A stretch of DNA of 64,000 bases from positions 34,545 to 98,544 of the forward strand of contig NZ_VNIP01000007.1 in assembly GCF_008370325.1 (NCBI RefSeq). Direction: 5' to 3'. The stretch comes from Martinezella tropici. Lineage in GTDB: Bacteria > Pseudomonadota > Alphaproteobacteria > Rhizobiales > Rhizobiaceae. Below the pieces are notes generated by a model. That model did no database searches, was not told the DNA's origin, and saw only the letters and a list, made by a program, of their open reading frames with translations. Made by a program: the position numbers and the translations under genes. Position 1 is the first letter of the stretch. Every line of letters starts with the position of its first letter. This document shows, piece by piece, positions 17,323 through 27,329 of this stretch.

Positions 17323-20037
17323 TTACAGCGTACGGGTGATATGCTCGACGCGGAAGCACTCGATGGTGTCGCCGGCGCGGATATCTTCGTAGTTCTCGAA
17401 GGCCATGCCGCATTCCTGGCCGACATTGACTTCCGAAACTTCGTCCTTGAAGCGCTTGAGCGTCTTGAGCTTGCCTTCGTGGATGACGACGTTGTCGCGC
17501 ACCAGGCGAACGCCGACGCCACGCTCGACCTTGCCTTCGGTGACACGGCAACCTGCGACCTTGCCGACCTTCGTGATGTTGAACACCTCGAGGATCTCGG
17601 CATTGCCGAGGAAGGTTTCGCGACGCTCCGGAGAGAGCAGGCCCGACATCGCCGCCTTCACGTCATCCACCAGGTCGTAGATGATGTTGTAGTAGCGGAT
17701 TTCGATGCCCTGACGCTCGGCAAACTGACGTGCCTGCGCGTTGGCGCGGACGTTGAAGCCGATGATCGCCGCATTGGAAGCTTCCGCCAGCGAGACATCC
17801 GACTCGGTGATGCCGCCTGCGCCCGAATGGACGATGCGGGCACGAACTTCGTCGGTGCCGAGCTTGTCGAGAGCGCCGGCAATGGCTTCGATCGAGCCCT
17901 GCACGTCGCCCTTGATGACCAGCGGGAATTCCTTCACGCCGACAGCCTGAAGCTGGGTCATCATCTGCTCGAGCGAGCCGCGCTGACCCGACAGGCGGGC
18001 AGCCGCCTTGTCGCGGGTGAGGCGCTGGCGATATTCGGAGATCTCGCGGGCACGGCTCTCGCTTTCGACGACGGCGAACTTGTCGCCGGCCTGCGGTGCG
18101 CCGGAAAGGCCGAGCAGTTCGACCGGCATGGCCGGGCCTGCTTCCTTCACATGCTCACCCTTGTCGTTGACGAGCGCACGGACACGGCCCCACTGGTCGC
18201 CGGCAACGACGATCTGGCCGGGACGCAGCGTACCCTTCTGCACGAGCACGGTGGCGACCGAGCCACGGCCGCGATCGAGCTGAGCTTCGATGACGGTGCC
18301 TTCGGCCGTACGGTTCGGATTGGCCTTGAGGTCAAGGATTTCCGCCTGCAGCAGAATGGCTTCCAGCAGCTTGTCGAGGTTGGTGCGGTTCTTCGCGGAG
18401 ACTTCCACGTCGAGAACTTCACCGCCCATCGATTCGACGAAGACTTCATGCTGCAGCAGTTCCGTGCGGACTTTCTGCGGATTGGCTTCGTGCTTGTCGA
18501 TCTTGTTGATCGCGACGATGATCGGAACACCCGCCGCCTTGGCGTGGTTGATCGATTCGATCGTCTGCGGCATCACGCTGTCGTCGGCCGCAACCACCAG
18601 GATGGCGATGTCGGTCGCCTGGGCACCGCGGGCACGCATTGCCGTGAAGGCGGCGTGGCCGGGGGTGTCGATGAAGGTGATCTTCTGGCCATTCTGCTCG
18701 ACCTGATAGGCGCCGATGTGCTGGGTGATGCCACCGGCTTCGCCGGCCACCACGTTCGCATGGCGGATGGCATCGAGCAGCGAGGTCTTGCCGTGGTCGA
18801 CGTGACCCATGATGGTGACGACGGGCGGACGGGAAACCAGCTCGCCTTCCTCGTCGGCAACGTTGAAGATGCCCTGTTCGACGTCGGATTCCGAAACGCG
18901 CTTGACCGTATGGCCGAATTCGCTGGCAATCAGCTCGGCCAGATCGGCGTCGATGACGTCGCCCGGCTTCATCATCTGACCTTCCTTCATCAGGAACTTG
19001 ATGACGTCGACCGCGCGCTCGGACATGCGCTGCGACAGTTCCTGAATGGTGATGGTCTCCGGCAGGACGACTTCACGCGAGATCTTTTCGCGCGTTTCCT
19101 GCATCTGGCTGCGGCGGAACTTCTCCTGGCGGCGGCGCATGGCGGAAAGCGAGCGACCGCGGGCGGAGCCGTCCTCGTCGACATTGGCCGTCGTGACCGT
19201 CAACTTGCCGCGGCGACGTTCGTCCTCGGTCTTCGGACGCGTGGTAACCGGCTTTGCCGGCTCAGGGCGCGTGACCTTGCCGCGGGCCGGAGCGCCACGG
19301 GGCGGGCCGCGATCGCTCTCTTCTTCATTGACGCGACGGCGGTTGGCCGGTGCCTCGCCGGCAGGAGCGCCAGGGCGCGCCGGCTGAGGGGCCGCATCCG
19401 GACGACGCGCAACGACGGGAGCCGCAGGCGCCTGGACCGCCGGCTTCGGCGCTTCCACCGGTGCGGGGGTCTCGACCTTGGCTTCGGCAGCGCGGGCAGC
19501 CTCTTCGGCGGCGCGACGGGCAGCTTCGGCCTGTTCGGCGATGCGGCGTGCCTCGTCTTCCTGACGGCGGCGCGCTTCTTCCTCTGCACGGCGCACGGCA
19601 TCCGCGGCATCGCGGGCCTGGGCGTCGGCAAGTGCGCGACGGCGCGCATCCATTTCATCGGCGGACAGATGGTTCAGAACCACTGGGCGCGACGAGCGTT
19701 CCTGCTGCGGGCGTTGCTGATTACCCTGGTTGGGCTGTCCCGGCCGCTGTTGCTGGCCACCAGGCTGATGAATGCGCGGAGCCGGCTGCGGCGGGCGCGG
19801 CGGCTGCGGCGTGGGTTCCGCGACGCGCGTCACCGATGGCGCAGCTGTCGTCGGCGTGATTGGCTTTTCGTCTTCAGGACGCAGCGGGCGGCGCTTGCGG
19901 GTCTCGACCACGACCGCCTTGGTGCGACCGCGGCCCATGTCCTGGCGCACGGTGCCCTGGTTTACGCCTGAAGGCTTCAAGGTGAGGGTCTTCTTACCCG
20001 AAACACTCAGCGTCTTGTCGTCTTGATTGTCGGTCAT
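17323..20037 (-). CDS. infB: Translation initiation factor IF-2
   Basis: The 904-residue factor has a long low-complexity N-terminus: Pro/Gln/Arg-rich to about residue 120, then an Ala/Arg/Glu coiled region at 130-190. An IF2_N segment lies at about 325-375. The GTPase G domain starts near 405 with GHVDHGKT (411-418), DTPGH (457-461) and NKID (511-514), followed by domains II-IV. IF-2 brings initiator tRNA to the 30S subunit and promotes subunit joining. It follows the YlxR gene by 101 bases. Confidence 0.98.
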   Translation of the reverse strand: MTDNQDDKTLSVSGKKTLTLKPSGVNQGTVRQDMGRGRTKAVVVETRKRRPLRPEDEKPITPTTAAPSVTRVAEPTPQPPRPPQPAPRIHQPGGQQQRPGQPNQGNQQRPQQERSSRPVVLNHLSADEMDARRRALADAQARDAADAVRRAEEEARRRQEDEARRIAEQAEAARRAAEEAARAAEAKVETPAPVEAPKPAVQAPAAPVVARRPDAAPQPARPGAPAGEAPANRRRVNEEESDRGPPRGAPARGKVTRPEPAKPVTTRPKTEDERRRGKLTVTTANVDEDGSARGRSLSAMRRRQEKFRRSQMQETREKISREVVLPETITIQELSQRMSERAVDVIKFLMKEGQMMKPGDVIDADLAELIASEFGHTVKRVSESDVEQGIFNVADEEGELVSRPPVVTIMGHVDHGKTSLLDAIRHANVVAGEAGGITQHIGAYQVEQNGQKITFIDTPGHAAFTAMRARGAQATDIAILVVAADDSVMPQTIESINHAKAAGVPIIVAINKIDKHEANPQKVRTELLQHEVFVESMGGEVLDVEVSAKNRTNLDKLLEAILLQAEILDLKANPNRTAEGTVIEAQLDRGRGSVATVLVQKGTLRPGQIVVAGDQWGRVRALVNDKGEHVKEAGPAMPVELLGLSGAPQAGDKFAVVESESRAREISEYRQRLTRDKAAARLSGQRGSLEQMMTQLQAVGVKEFPLVIKGDVQGSIEAIAGALDKLGTDEVRARIVHSGAGGITESDVSLAEASNAAIIGFNVRANAQARQFAERQGIEIRYYNIIYDLVDDVKAAMSGLLSPERRETFLGNAEILEVFNITKVGKVAGCRVTEGKVERGVGVRLVRDNVVIHEGKLKTLKRFKDEVSEVNVGQECGMAFENYEDIRAGDTIECFRVEHITRTL

Positions 20038-20138
20038 TCCGTTCCTGTTCCTTCGGACAGGGCTCGGAAACGTCCGTCAGACCCTGTCGTTCAATGCATG
20101 TACCTTAATGAGGCGTCCGGCAGAGGCCGGTGACCGCG

Positions 20139-20831
20139 TCATTGTTTTCGCCGGCCAGCGCCGCCCGTTGCCCGGGACTGACCGCCGTTGCGGTACCGTT
20201 CGAGCAGGTTTGCGCGCTTCACTACACCCTCACCCGCCTGCCCTGCAAGCGCTGCGGCATGGATAAAAGCATTCTGGCCCATCAGTTCTTCCATTTCCGC
20301 CTCCGTGAAGACACGGAAGGAGGGTATTTCCTTTTCGGTTTCCATACCGAGATGCCAGGCCTTTCGTGCCTGGTCGATCTTGCGGACGCCATCGGCGGCG
20401 GCGGCGATCGCATGGAACACGGCAATTGCCGAACCGTTGCGAACGGCGCCATCAACTTTTGATGACCCGCTGACGAACCGGCCCGCCTTGCGCGCCATGT
20501 GCATCATCCCGGCCAGTTGCGCCAGGAGAAGGCGGTCGACGATGGCACCGAGATCGGCCGGTGCCGTCACCTCCGCCTTCAAGGCGCGGGAAAACAGTTT
20601 CTTTGCCACTGCCTTGTCCACCAGCGCCCGGTCGACCTTGACCCAGCAGCCGCGTCCCGGCAGTTGCCGCTTCAGATCGGGAACAACGGTCCCGTCGGGA
20701 GCGGCGACGAAGCGGATCAACTCATCGGGCGATCCGCTTTCGCGTGTCACGATGCACATGCGGCCGTTTGCGCCGTCATCGCCGAGACCATCGTCCTCGA
20801 CCGGTGCGCTGGGGCCTTCGGTGATCGTCAT
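20139..20831 (-). CDS. YlxR/L7Ae-like RNA-binding protein
   Basis: This 230-residue protein joins two modules. The first is a YlxR (DUF448) domain with GRMCIVTRESGSPDELIRF (23-41) and the LPGRGCWV loop. The second is a ribosomal L7Ae-like half (about residues 95-190: LLAQLAGMMHMARKAGRFVSG). Such fused YlxR-YlxQ proteins are typical of alphaproteobacteria and lie between nusA and infB. They are thought to bind structured RNA. Its ATG overlaps the nusA stop by four bases, implying translational coupling. The C-terminus is basic. Confidence 0.9.
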   Translation of the reverse strand: MTITEGPSAPVEDDGLGDDGANGRMCIVTRESGSPDELIRFVAAPDGTVVPDLKRQLPGRGCWVKVDRALVDKAVAKKLFSRALKAEVTAPADLGAIVDRLLLAQLAGMMHMARKAGRFVSGSSKVDGAVRNGSAIAVFHAIAAAADGVRKIDQARKAWHLGMETEKEIPSFRVFTEAEMEELMGQNAFIHAAALAGQAGEGVVKRANLLERYRNGGQSRATGGAGRRKQ

Positions 20832-22432
20832 GCTTGTTGCTCGGTCTCATCCTCCGCGACCTCTTCGGTCTCAGCGGCGAGATCGGCCTCGGTGATCCAG
20901 CCGGCCAGCAGGCGGGCCTGCACGACCATCTGTTCGGCTTCGACGCGCGAGACTTCGAGCTTGGAGAACAGGCCCTCGAACTTCTTCGTTTCGCCGTTCT
21001 TGCGCTCGCTCCAGCCGACGAGATCGTCGGCGGCGCAGCCGGCGAAGTCCTCGATCGTCTTGATGCCGTCCTCGCCGAGAGCGACCATCATCTGTGCGGT
21101 CATGCCGTTGATCTGACGCAGCTCGTCGGAGACGCCGAGCGCCTTGCGCTTCTCGTCCATCTCGGCTTCGAGCTTCTCGAGATATTCGCGGGCGCGGGTC
21201 TGGATTTCCTGGGCAGTGTCTTCGTCGAAACCATCGATCGAGGAGATTTCGTCGAGATCGACATAGGCCAGTTCCTCGACGGCGGCAAAGCCTTCCGAGG
21301 CCAGAACCTGACCGACCATTTCGTCCACGTCGAGCGCGTCCATAAACAGGTTGGTGCGTTCGTTGAATTCCTTCTGGCGGCGTTCCGATTCCTCGGCTTC
21401 CGTCATGATGTCGATATCCCAGCCGGTCAGCTGCGAGGCGAGGCGGACATTCTGGCCGCGGCGGCCGATGGCGAGCGACAGCTGCTCGTCCGGAACCACG
21501 ACTTCGATGCGCTCTGCGTCCTCGTCAAGAACGACCTTGGCGACTTCAGCGGGCTGCAGCGCGTTGACGACGAAGTTCGCCGGCTCGTTGGACCAGGGGA
21601 TGATGTCGATCTTTTCGCCCTGCAATTCGCCGACGACGGCCTGAACGCGCGAACCGCGCATACCGACGCAGGCGCCGACCGGGTCGATCGACGAGTCGTT
21701 CGAGATGACGGCGATCTTGGCTCGCGAGCCCGGATCGCGGGCAACCGACTTCACCTGGATGATGCCGTCGTAGATCTCAGGCACTTCCATGGTGAAGAGC
21801 TTGACCATGAATTGCGGATGCGTGCGCGACAGGAAGATCTGCGGGCCGCGCTGCTCGCGACGGACGTCGTAGACATAGGCACGGACGCGGTCGCCGTAGC
21901 GGAAGTTCTCGCGCGGGATCATTTCGTCGCGGCGGATGATGCCTTCGCCACGGCCGAGATCGACGATGACGTTGCCGTATTCGACGCGCTTGACTGTGCC
22001 GTTGACGATTTCGCCGACGCGATCCTTGAATTCGTCGAACTGGCGGTCACGCTCGGCTTCGCGCACCTTCTGCACGATGACCTGCTTGGCCGACTGGGCG
22101 GCGATACGGCCGAAATCCATCGGCGGCAGCGGATCGGCGATGAAATCGCCGAGGGCTGCGTCCGGGTTGCGGTCGCGGGCCAGCTCCAGCGGGATCTGCG
22201 TGGAATAATCTTCGGCCTTTTCGACCACTTCGAGCAGGCGCTGAAGGCGAATCTCACCCGTCTTCGGGTTGATGTCGGCGCGGATGTTCGATTCCGTGCC
22301 GTAACGCGAACGCGCGGCCTTCTGGATCGCGTCCGCCATTGCGGCAAGCACGATCTCGCGGTCGATGACCTTTTCGCGCGCCACTGCATCTGCGATCTGC
22401 AGAAGTTCTAGCCGGTTCGCACTGACTGCCAT
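20828..22432 (-). CDS. nusA: Transcription termination/antitermination factor NusA
   Basis: The 534-residue protein begins with the RNA-polymerase-binding N-terminal domain ([18 protein letters not shown]). It then has an S1 domain ([21 protein letters not shown]), tandem KH domains ([17 protein letters not shown] and [14 protein letters not shown]) and an acidic C-terminal helix-hairpin-helix pair. NusA modulates pausing, termination and rRNA antitermination. It sits between rimP and ylxR, the universal arrangement. Confidence 0.97.
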   Translation of the reverse strand: MAVSANRLELLQIADAVAREKVIDREIVLAAMADAIQKAARSRYGTESNIRADINPKTGEIRLQRLLEVVEKAEDYSTQIPLELARDRNPDAALGDFIADPLPPMDFGRIAAQSAKQVIVQKVREAERDRQFDEFKDRVGEIVNGTVKRVEYGNVIVDLGRGEGIIRRDEMIPRENFRYGDRVRAYVYDVRREQRGPQIFLSRTHPQFMVKLFTMEVPEIYDGIIQVKSVARDPGSRAKIAVISNDSSIDPVGACVGMRGSRVQAVVGELQGEKIDIIPWSNEPANFVVNALQPAEVAKVVLDEDAERIEVVVPDEQLSLAIGRRGQNVRLASQLTGWDIDIMTEAEESERRQKEFNERTNLFMDALDVDEMVGQVLASEGFAAVEELAYVDLDEISSIDGFDEDTAQEIQTRAREYLEKLEAEMDEKRKALGVSDELRQINGMTAQMMVALGEDGIKTIEDFAGCAADDLVGWSERKNGETKKFEGLFSKLEVSRVEAEQMVVQARLLAGWITEADLAAETEEVAEDETEQQA

Positions 22433-22494
22433 TGTCTTTAGTCTCCGTCTTCCTGCCCTTGGGTTCCCGTTCCGTCAGGCGGTTCGTTGATCGG

Positions 22495-23100
22495 TTATTC
22501 TTCTTCGTCCGCTTCGTTCTGGTTCGCAGCCTCGGCTTTCGCCAGCTTGTCGGCGCGCAGCGCGTCGCGGATGAGATCATCCGTCAGGATCAGCTTGGCT
22601 TCGGCCAGCGTGCTGAACGGAATGGTCACCCTGGGCTCCTCGCCATAGGCAACCTGGTCGCGTTCGATCGTGAAGCCGTCGGCGTCGACGGCGGCGATCT
22701 TGCCGCGGAAACGCTTGCGGTTATCGACGAGGATCGACGTTTCGCACTTGATGATGTGGCCGATCCAGCGCTCGAAATCCGATTTCCGCACCATCGGGCG
22801 GTCGATACCCGGCGAAGACACTTCGAGATGATACGCCTTATCGATCGGATCTTCCACATCAAGAACCGGCGAAATGGCCGTGGAGACCTCTTCGCAGTCC
22901 TCGACGGTCATGGTGCCGTCGTTGCGCTCGGTCATGACCTGCAGCGTCAGGCCGTTCTGGTTCAGGAGACGCACGCGCACCAGGCGAAAGCCCATGCCCA
23001 CAAGGACGGGCTCGATGATGGCGGCAACGCGCTGATCAAGGCCGGTTTCGACGATCAGCCTGGGTTCATTGGTATTGTCTGCGTTTGTCACGTCCGACAA
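22495..23100 (-). CDS. rimP: Ribosome maturation factor RimP
   Basis: I choose the TTG at 23100 because AGGAG lies seven bases upstream on the minus strand; an ATG 27 bases earlier has no ribosome site. The 201-residue protein has the RimP N-domain ([18 protein letters not shown]) with VEDCEEVS, the [12 protein letters not shown] signature and an acidic tail. RimP acts in 30S assembly and is the first gene of the nusA-infB operon. Its promoter probably lies in 23101-23143, just after the mltB terminator. Confidence 0.95.
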   Translation of the reverse strand: MSDVTNADNTNEPRLIVETGLDQRVAAIIEPVLVGMGFRLVRVRLLNQNGLTLQVMTERNDGTMTVEDCEEVSTAISPVLDVEDPIDKAYHLEVSSPGIDRPMVRKSDFERWIGHIIKCETSILVDNRKRFRGKIAAVDADGFTIERDQVAYGEEPRVTIPFSTLAEAKLILTDDLIRDALRADKLAKAEAANQNEADEEE

Positions 23101-23143
23101 GCATTCACTCCTGCATTGTTCATGCATTGGAAGATCGTGCTAA

Positions 23144-23173
23144 TAAAAAAGAGCGGGTCCTTGCGGCCCACTC
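23144..23173 (-). terminator. Terminator of mltB
   Basis: On the minus strand GAGTGGG pairs with CCCGCTC (one G-T wobble; 23151-23157 with 23167-23173), followed by TTTTTTATTAG. It separates mltB from rimP. Confidence 0.85.
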
Positions 23174-23260
23174 TTCATCACACGATCAAGAATTTGAATG
23201 CGGATATAAGCCCGTTTCCGGCAAATTGCAAGGCATTCGCACTGAAACCTGCTCCGCTGC

Positions 23261-24541
23261 CTATTTCAGCGTCCCGAGCATCGAACTATCGGGATAGCAG
23301 GTGGGCTTCATGCCGCTCTTTTCCTGCCATTGGCCGATCGACCGCCGCGTCTTGTAGCCCGGCAGGCCGTCGGTGCCGCCAACGTCGTATCCCTTGCGCT
23401 CCAAAGCCTTTTGCATATTGGCGACGTCAGAGCGCAGCATCTTGCCGACATCGCCCCATTTTTCCTGAAAGGCGCCGCTGCCATAGGCGATGCGGTCGGC
23501 GAGATTGCCGATATAGAGGCCGTAGAGGTCGGAGTTGTTGTATTCCTTGATGACGTAGAAGTTCGGCGTGACGATGAATTCCGGCCCGTCGCGGCCGGCC
23601 GGCACCAGCATCATGCCGCTGGCGCGCATTTCGTCCGCCGGGAGGGCCTTGCCGGAAACCGGCTTGATCCCAAGCGAAGCCCATTGCGAGATCGGCTTGG
23701 CGAGATCCGGCCCCTCCTGGGCACAGGAGACAGCCGGCGGGATCGTGGCTTCGTAGCCCCAGCCGCGGCCGCGCTGCCAGCCCTTCTGGATCAGATAGTT
23801 GGCTATGGATGCCAGCGTATCAGGCACGGAGGTCCAGATGTTGCGATGGCCGTCGCCATCGAAATCGACGGCATATTTCAGATAGTTGGTCGGCATGAAC
23901 TGCGGCTGGCCAAGGGCGCCCGCCCAGGAACCCTTGAACTGATCCGGCGTGACGTCGCCATGGTCGAGGATGCGCAATGCTGCGATGATTTCGGTGCGGA
24001 ACATGTCCTTGCGGGTGGACATGAAGGCCTTGGTCGCCAGCACCTGGACCGCCGAGTTCGGCAGCTTGGCGATACCGAAGCCGGTCTCGCGGCCCCAGAT
24101 GGCGAGCAGGATGGGTCCCGGCACGCCGTAGGTCTTCTCGATCCGCCCCAGCACCGGCCCATATTGCGAGGCAAGGCTCCGCCCGGTCGTGGCCAGCTTC
24201 TGCAGCCGCCCCTCGTTGAAATAGGGGGCGGGGGAAGAGAATTCGGCCTGGCTCTGCGCCTGTTCCTTAGGCTTGGGGAAGCCCGGCGGCTCAAGATCGG
24301 GCAGATCCCAGTTCAGCGTCACGCCGGCGAAGGCGGCCTGGAAGGTTTTTTCGGAAATGCTGGCCTTTCGCGCTTCCTGCCAGAGGTCCTTCTGAATCCA
24401 GGCCTGGAACTGCGCTTCGACATCGGCTTTGGAAGCGGCGAGCACGGGCAGGGGGAGGAGGGTGAGGAGGATGCAGAGAAGGGAAAGCAGCTTTCGCGCG
24501 TGCGGAGCCGCCGATACCCCCCTCTGTCGCTGTCGCGACAT
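23261..24541 (-). CDS. Membrane-bound/secreted lytic murein transglycosylase (MltB type)
   Basis: From ATG 24541 this is a 426-residue protein with a hydrophobic signal segment (LLSLLCILLTLLPLPVLAAS). It has an SLT_2 catalytic domain with Glu152 in WGRETGFG and the SWAGALGQPQFMPTNYLKYA block, and a C-terminal peptidoglycan-binding domain (MQKALERKGYDVGGTDGLPG). It cleaves murein glycan strands to 1,6-anhydro products in the periplasm. The first codons (MSRQRQRG) lie inside an intergenic palindromic repeat, and the only Shine-Dalgarno-like GGGGGAG touches the ATG, so the true start is uncertain. Longer in-frame starts would translate more repeat DNA. Confidence 0.85.
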   Translation of the reverse strand: MSRQRQRGVSAAPHARKLLSLLCILLTLLPLPVLAASKADVEAQFQAWIQKDLWQEARKASISEKTFQAAFAGVTLNWDLPDLEPPGFPKPKEQAQSQAEFSSPAPYFNEGRLQKLATTGRSLASQYGPVLGRIEKTYGVPGPILLAIWGRETGFGIAKLPNSAVQVLATKAFMSTRKDMFRTEIIAALRILDHGDVTPDQFKGSWAGALGQPQFMPTNYLKYAVDFDGDGHRNIWTSVPDTLASIANYLIQKGWQRGRGWGYEATIPPAVSCAQEGPDLAKPISQWASLGIKPVSGKALPADEMRASGMMLVPAGRDGPEFIVTPNFYVIKEYNNSDLYGLYIGNLADRIAYGSGAFQEKWGDVGKMLRSDVANMQKALERKGYDVGGTDGLPGYKTRRSIGQWQEKSGMKPTCYPDSSMLGTLK

Positions 24542-24705
24542 CTCCCCCACAAGGGGGGAGATCGTTGGGAGTTCGCTGCCGCTATTATCGGTGAAGCGTT
24601 CTTCGGTCTCTGCGGATAGAATGTTCGTTTGAGGCAGGCCGGTGCCACGGGCCACCAATCTCCCCCCTTGTGGGGGAGATGTCACGAAGTGACAGAGGGG
24701 GGTGC
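24515..24705. repeat. Inverted pair of palindromic repeats (CTCCCCCACAAGGGGG family)
   Basis: One copy at about 24515-24563 reads CCCCCCTCTGTC...GACATCTCCCCCACAAGGGG. The other, at about 24654-24703, is its near reverse complement. About 90 bases separate them. This is a common rhizobial intergenic element class. The left copy overlaps the 5' end of mltB, and the right copy ends about 30 bases before the recR stop. Confidence 0.85.
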
Positions 24706-24735
24706 GCACTCTCCTCATACTCAGTCCTCTCCGTC

Positions 24736-25341
24736 TCAAATCGTCGTCCGCGCCCGGAGCGCTGCCGCCAGCGTGCCTTCGTCGAGATAATCGAGTTCAC
24801 CGCCAACAGGCACGCCATGGGCAAGGCGGGTGATCTTGACCTCGAGGCCATCGAGCTGGTCGGTGATATAGTGTGCTGTGGTTTGCCCCTCGACCGTCGC
24901 ATTGACGGCGATGATGACTTCGCGGACACCGCCTTCGCTGACACGGGCTATCAATCCGCGGATGTTGAGATCGTCGGGTCCGACGCCGTCGAGCGGCGAC
25001 AGGACGCCGCCGAGAACATGATAGGTGGCGTTCATCGCGCCTGATCGTTCCAGGGCCCATAGGTCGGACACATCCTCGACGACGATGATGACGGATTGGT
25101 CGCGCCGCTCGTCGGTGCAGACGGTGCAGGGGTCGACGGTATCGACATTGCCGCAGCGCGAGCAGATCTTCACCTTGTCATAGGCATCGCCCATGGCATG
25201 GGAGAGCGGCCCGAGCAGCTGATCCTTCTTCTTGATCAGATGCAGCGCCGCACGACGCGCCGAGCGCGGCCCGAGGCCCGGCACCTTTGCCAGAAGCTGG
25301 ATGAGTTTTTCGATTTCGGGGCCAGTGACTCGCTTTGCCAT
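24736..25341 (-). CDS. recR: Recombination mediator RecR
   Basis: The 201-residue protein has the RecR helix-hairpin-helix ([16 protein letters not shown], 19-34), the zinc finger with Cys60, Cys63, Cys72 and Cys75, and a Toprim domain starting at [14 protein letters not shown]. RecR works with RecF and RecO to load RecA at gaps; recF is also in this window at 45.2 kb. In many bacteria recR follows dnaX-ybaB directly; here about 2 kb of other genes separate them. Confidence 0.97.
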   Translation of the reverse strand: MAKRVTGPEIEKLIQLLAKVPGLGPRSARRAALHLIKKKDQLLGPLSHAMGDAYDKVKICSRCGNVDTVDPCTVCTDERRDQSVIIVVEDVSDLWALERSGAMNATYHVLGGVLSPLDGVGPDDLNIRGLIARVSEGGVREVIIAVNATVEGQTTAHYITDQLDGLEVKITRLAHGVPVGGELDYLDEGTLAAALRARTTI

Positions 25342-25477
25342 GGGAGGCTTTTAGCTCATAAGCTCACGAAACGGAATCACGGAAGGGACGGTTGATGGAT
25401 GAAAATTCCGGCCGTTTCCCATAGCGAGCTATGATTGCCGAGCTGGGTCGTGCTGGAGGCGATGCCGGCCTCCAGTC

Positions 25478-26086
25478 TCATCGCATGGCGATCGCCACGG
25501 CCGCGCCCGCCATGGTGCCGGCGCTGGCACGATTGGCGATGCGCACGGCACGGCGGCTCTTGAGGAAGGTTCTGGCCTTGGCCGCCAGCATCGCCCAGGA
25601 AAGATCGATGATGACAAGCACCGCAAACATCGTCGCCACCAGCTCGGCCCAGCCGGAGATCGTGACGCCATGCAGATCGATGATCGACGGCAGCAGCGCC
25701 AGATAGAACACCATGATCTTCGGATTGCCCATGGTGACCGTGAAGCCGGCGAGGAAGAGCCTAGCGGGCGATTGTGCATCCGGCAGCTGTTCCTCGGTCG
25801 CATCGGAGGCGGCGAACCACATCTTCCAGGCGAGATAGAGCAGATAGGCGACGCCGAGCCATTTGATTGCCACGAAGGCGAGATGGAAGGTCTCGGCGAT
25901 GGTCGCAAGGCCGGCAACCGCAAAGGTCAGCCAGATCGCCTCGCCAAGCCACATGCCGGAAAGGAAGGGCAGCACGTTGCGCGCACCCTTCGTCAGCACG
26001 CGCGCCACCAGTGCGGCAATGCTTGGCCCCGGCGATCCCGCAGCAATGAACAATGCACCGGCAAAAACAAGCAACATCGACAGGCT
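25478..26086 (-). CDS. LysE/RhtB family amino-acid exporter
   Basis: This 202-residue, six-helix membrane protein has the LysE signature FAGALFIAAGSPGPSIAAL near the N-terminus and MGNPKIMVFYLALLP in the middle. The best ribosome site, GGAGG, lies seven bases before CTG 26086, which would give the family-typical start (M)SLSMLLVFAG; the first ATG (26077) is three codons later and badly spaced. Members export amino acids or homoserine lactones. An Lrp-type regulator lies two genes upstream in divergent orientation and is the likely controller, a common arrangement for exporters. Confidence 0.85.
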   Translation of the reverse strand, partial: SLSMLLVFAGALFIAAGSPGPSIAALVARVLTKGARNVLPFLSGMWLGEAIWLTFAVAGLATIAETFHLAFVAIKWLGVAYLLYLAWKMWFAASDATEEQLPDAQSPARLFLAGFTVTMGNPKIMVFYLALLPSIIDLHGVTISGWAELVATMFAVLVIIDLSWAMLAAKARTFLKSRRAVRIANRASAGTMAGAAVAIAMR

Positions 26087-26184
26087 CAGCGCATTTCCTC
26101 CGATCAGGCAGACTGGAAGATATCTGGAAGATTTGCGCCAGAGATAGCACTCCGGCCCGTCTTTTCCAAACGCCAGATTTGCGC

Positions 26185-26721
26185 TCAGCCAAGCTCGGTG
26201 CGAAAACGCCCAAAGATTGCCTTGCCTTCGGGCCAATCGCCCAGCCCGGATGCCGCATTGATATGGCCGCGCGGCCCGATATCGACGAAGGCGCTGCCCC
26301 AGGTATCGGCGCTGCGACGCGCATGATCGAAGGACCCGAACGGATCGTCGGAGCTGGCGACGAGCAGGGATGGAAAGGGCAACCGCTGCAGTGGCGGATT
26401 GGCAAAGCTGCCGGCCTCCGCAAGATAGATTTCTCCTGTAGGGTCGGGCGCGGCCACCATAAATGCGCCAAGGATCGCGCTAGTCGTTGACGGAGCCCAA
26501 TGGGCGATCAGCTGGCAGGCAAGGCTATGCGCGATCAGGATCGGCGGCGTTTTGGAGCGCGAGATCTCCCTCTCCATCGCGGCAATCCAATCCGAGAGGA
26601 TCGGTCTGTCCCAACTCGACGGCTGGAAACGGCGCATGGTCGGATCATCCCGTTCCCAAAGCGTTTGCCAGTGGCCTTCGCCCGAGCCGCCGAGCCCCGG
26701 TAGCGTGATGATGTTGCTCAT
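26185..26721 (-). CDS. RBBP9/YdeN family serine hydrolase
   Basis: From ATG 26721 (AAGGA upstream) the product has 178 residues and a compact alpha/beta fold. The start TLPGLGGSGEGHWQTLWE is the RBBP9/YdeN signature, Ser66 lies in AHSLACQ, Asp126 in SSDDPFGS and His153 in RGHINAASG. These are small cytoplasmic serine hydrolases of mostly unknown substrate. It precedes the LysE gene on the same strand with about 98 bases between, and is divergent from an Lrp gene, so the three may form one regulatory unit. Confidence 0.87.
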   Translation of the reverse strand: MSNIITLPGLGGSGEGHWQTLWERDDPTMRRFQPSSWDRPILSDWIAAMEREISRSKTPPILIAHSLACQLIAHWAPSTTSAILGAFMVAAPDPTGEIYLAEAGSFANPPLQRLPFPSLLVASSDDPFGSFDHARRSADTWGSAFVDIGPRGHINAASGLGDWPEGKAIFGRFRTELG

Positions 26722-26730
26722 ATCTGTCCT

Positions 26731-26754
26731 TTCTCCATAATCCCTCATGGAGAA
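26731..26754. promoter_or_regulatory. Inverted repeat in the Lrp / RBBP9-hydrolase divergent promoter
   Basis: TTCTCCAT at 26731-26738 and ATGGAGAA at 26747-26754 form a perfect 8-bp dyad with an 8-base spacer. It starts ten bases upstream of the hydrolase ATG and lies about 80 bases from the lrp start. It could be a regulator site or a leader hairpin that overlaps the hydrolase ribosome-binding region. Confidence 0.5.
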
Positions 26755-26834
26755 AAGCTGACATGTCGTTTCATCGATTGACATTGCAATCCATCGGATA
26801 AAGCTTTCGCCAGCCGATAAATTGAAGGTGAGGG

Positions 26835-27311
26835 ATGGATAGTATCGAAAGAGGGCTGGATCCGACGGATCTGTCGATCATCGAGATCCTGCAGCAGGAC
26901 GGACGGATCTCGGTGTCGGAGCTTGGCCGCCGCGTCGGCCTTTCGCAGCCGGCAGCTTCGGAGCGGCTGAAGCGGCTGGAGGAGCGCGGCGTCATTGCCG
27001 GCTACCGAGCGGTCGTCGATCCCGCCGCCATCGGGCTCGGCATGATGGCTGTCATCCGGCTGCGGACGACGCATGAACATATCCGGCCCTATCTGAAGCA
27101 GTTTTCGGAAATGCCCGAGATTATCGAGGTCTTGAGGCTGACAGGCGAGGATTGCTTTCTGTTGAAGGTTCTCGTGCCGACACCATCGGACCTTGAAACC
27201 ATCGTCGATTCCATTGCCCGTCATGGCGCGGTAACGACGTCGCTGGTGCTGCGAAACGAACCTGCAAAGGCGATCGGCCGCGATCTCATCCGCAAGGCGG
27301 CCGCCCGGTGA
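26835..27311 (+). CDS. Lrp/AsnC family transcriptional regulator
   Basis: The 158-residue protein has the N-terminal AsnC helix-turn-helix (DLSIIEILQQDGRISVSELG, then VGLSQPAASERLKRLEERG at about 37-55) and a RAM ligand-binding domain (MMAVIRLRTTHEHIRP onward, with LTGEDCFLLKVLV). Lrp proteins assemble as octamers and sense amino acids. It is divergent from the hydrolase-LysE pair and probably controls amino-acid export. AAGGTGAGGG precedes the ATG. Confidence 0.93.
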   Translation: MDSIERGLDPTDLSIIEILQQDGRISVSELGRRVGLSQPAASERLKRLEERGVIAGYRAVVDPAAIGLGMMAVIRLRTTHEHIRPYLKQFSEMPEIIEVLRLTGEDCFLLKVLVPTPSDLETIVDSIARHGAVTTSLVLRNEPAKAIGRDLIRKAAAR

Positions 27312-27329
27312 TCGGATAGGACGCCGGCC

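Noticed and set aside
17296..19971. Plus-strand open frame of 891 codons across infB
   Set aside because: Mirror frame of infB, which has complete IF-2 motifs on the minus strand.
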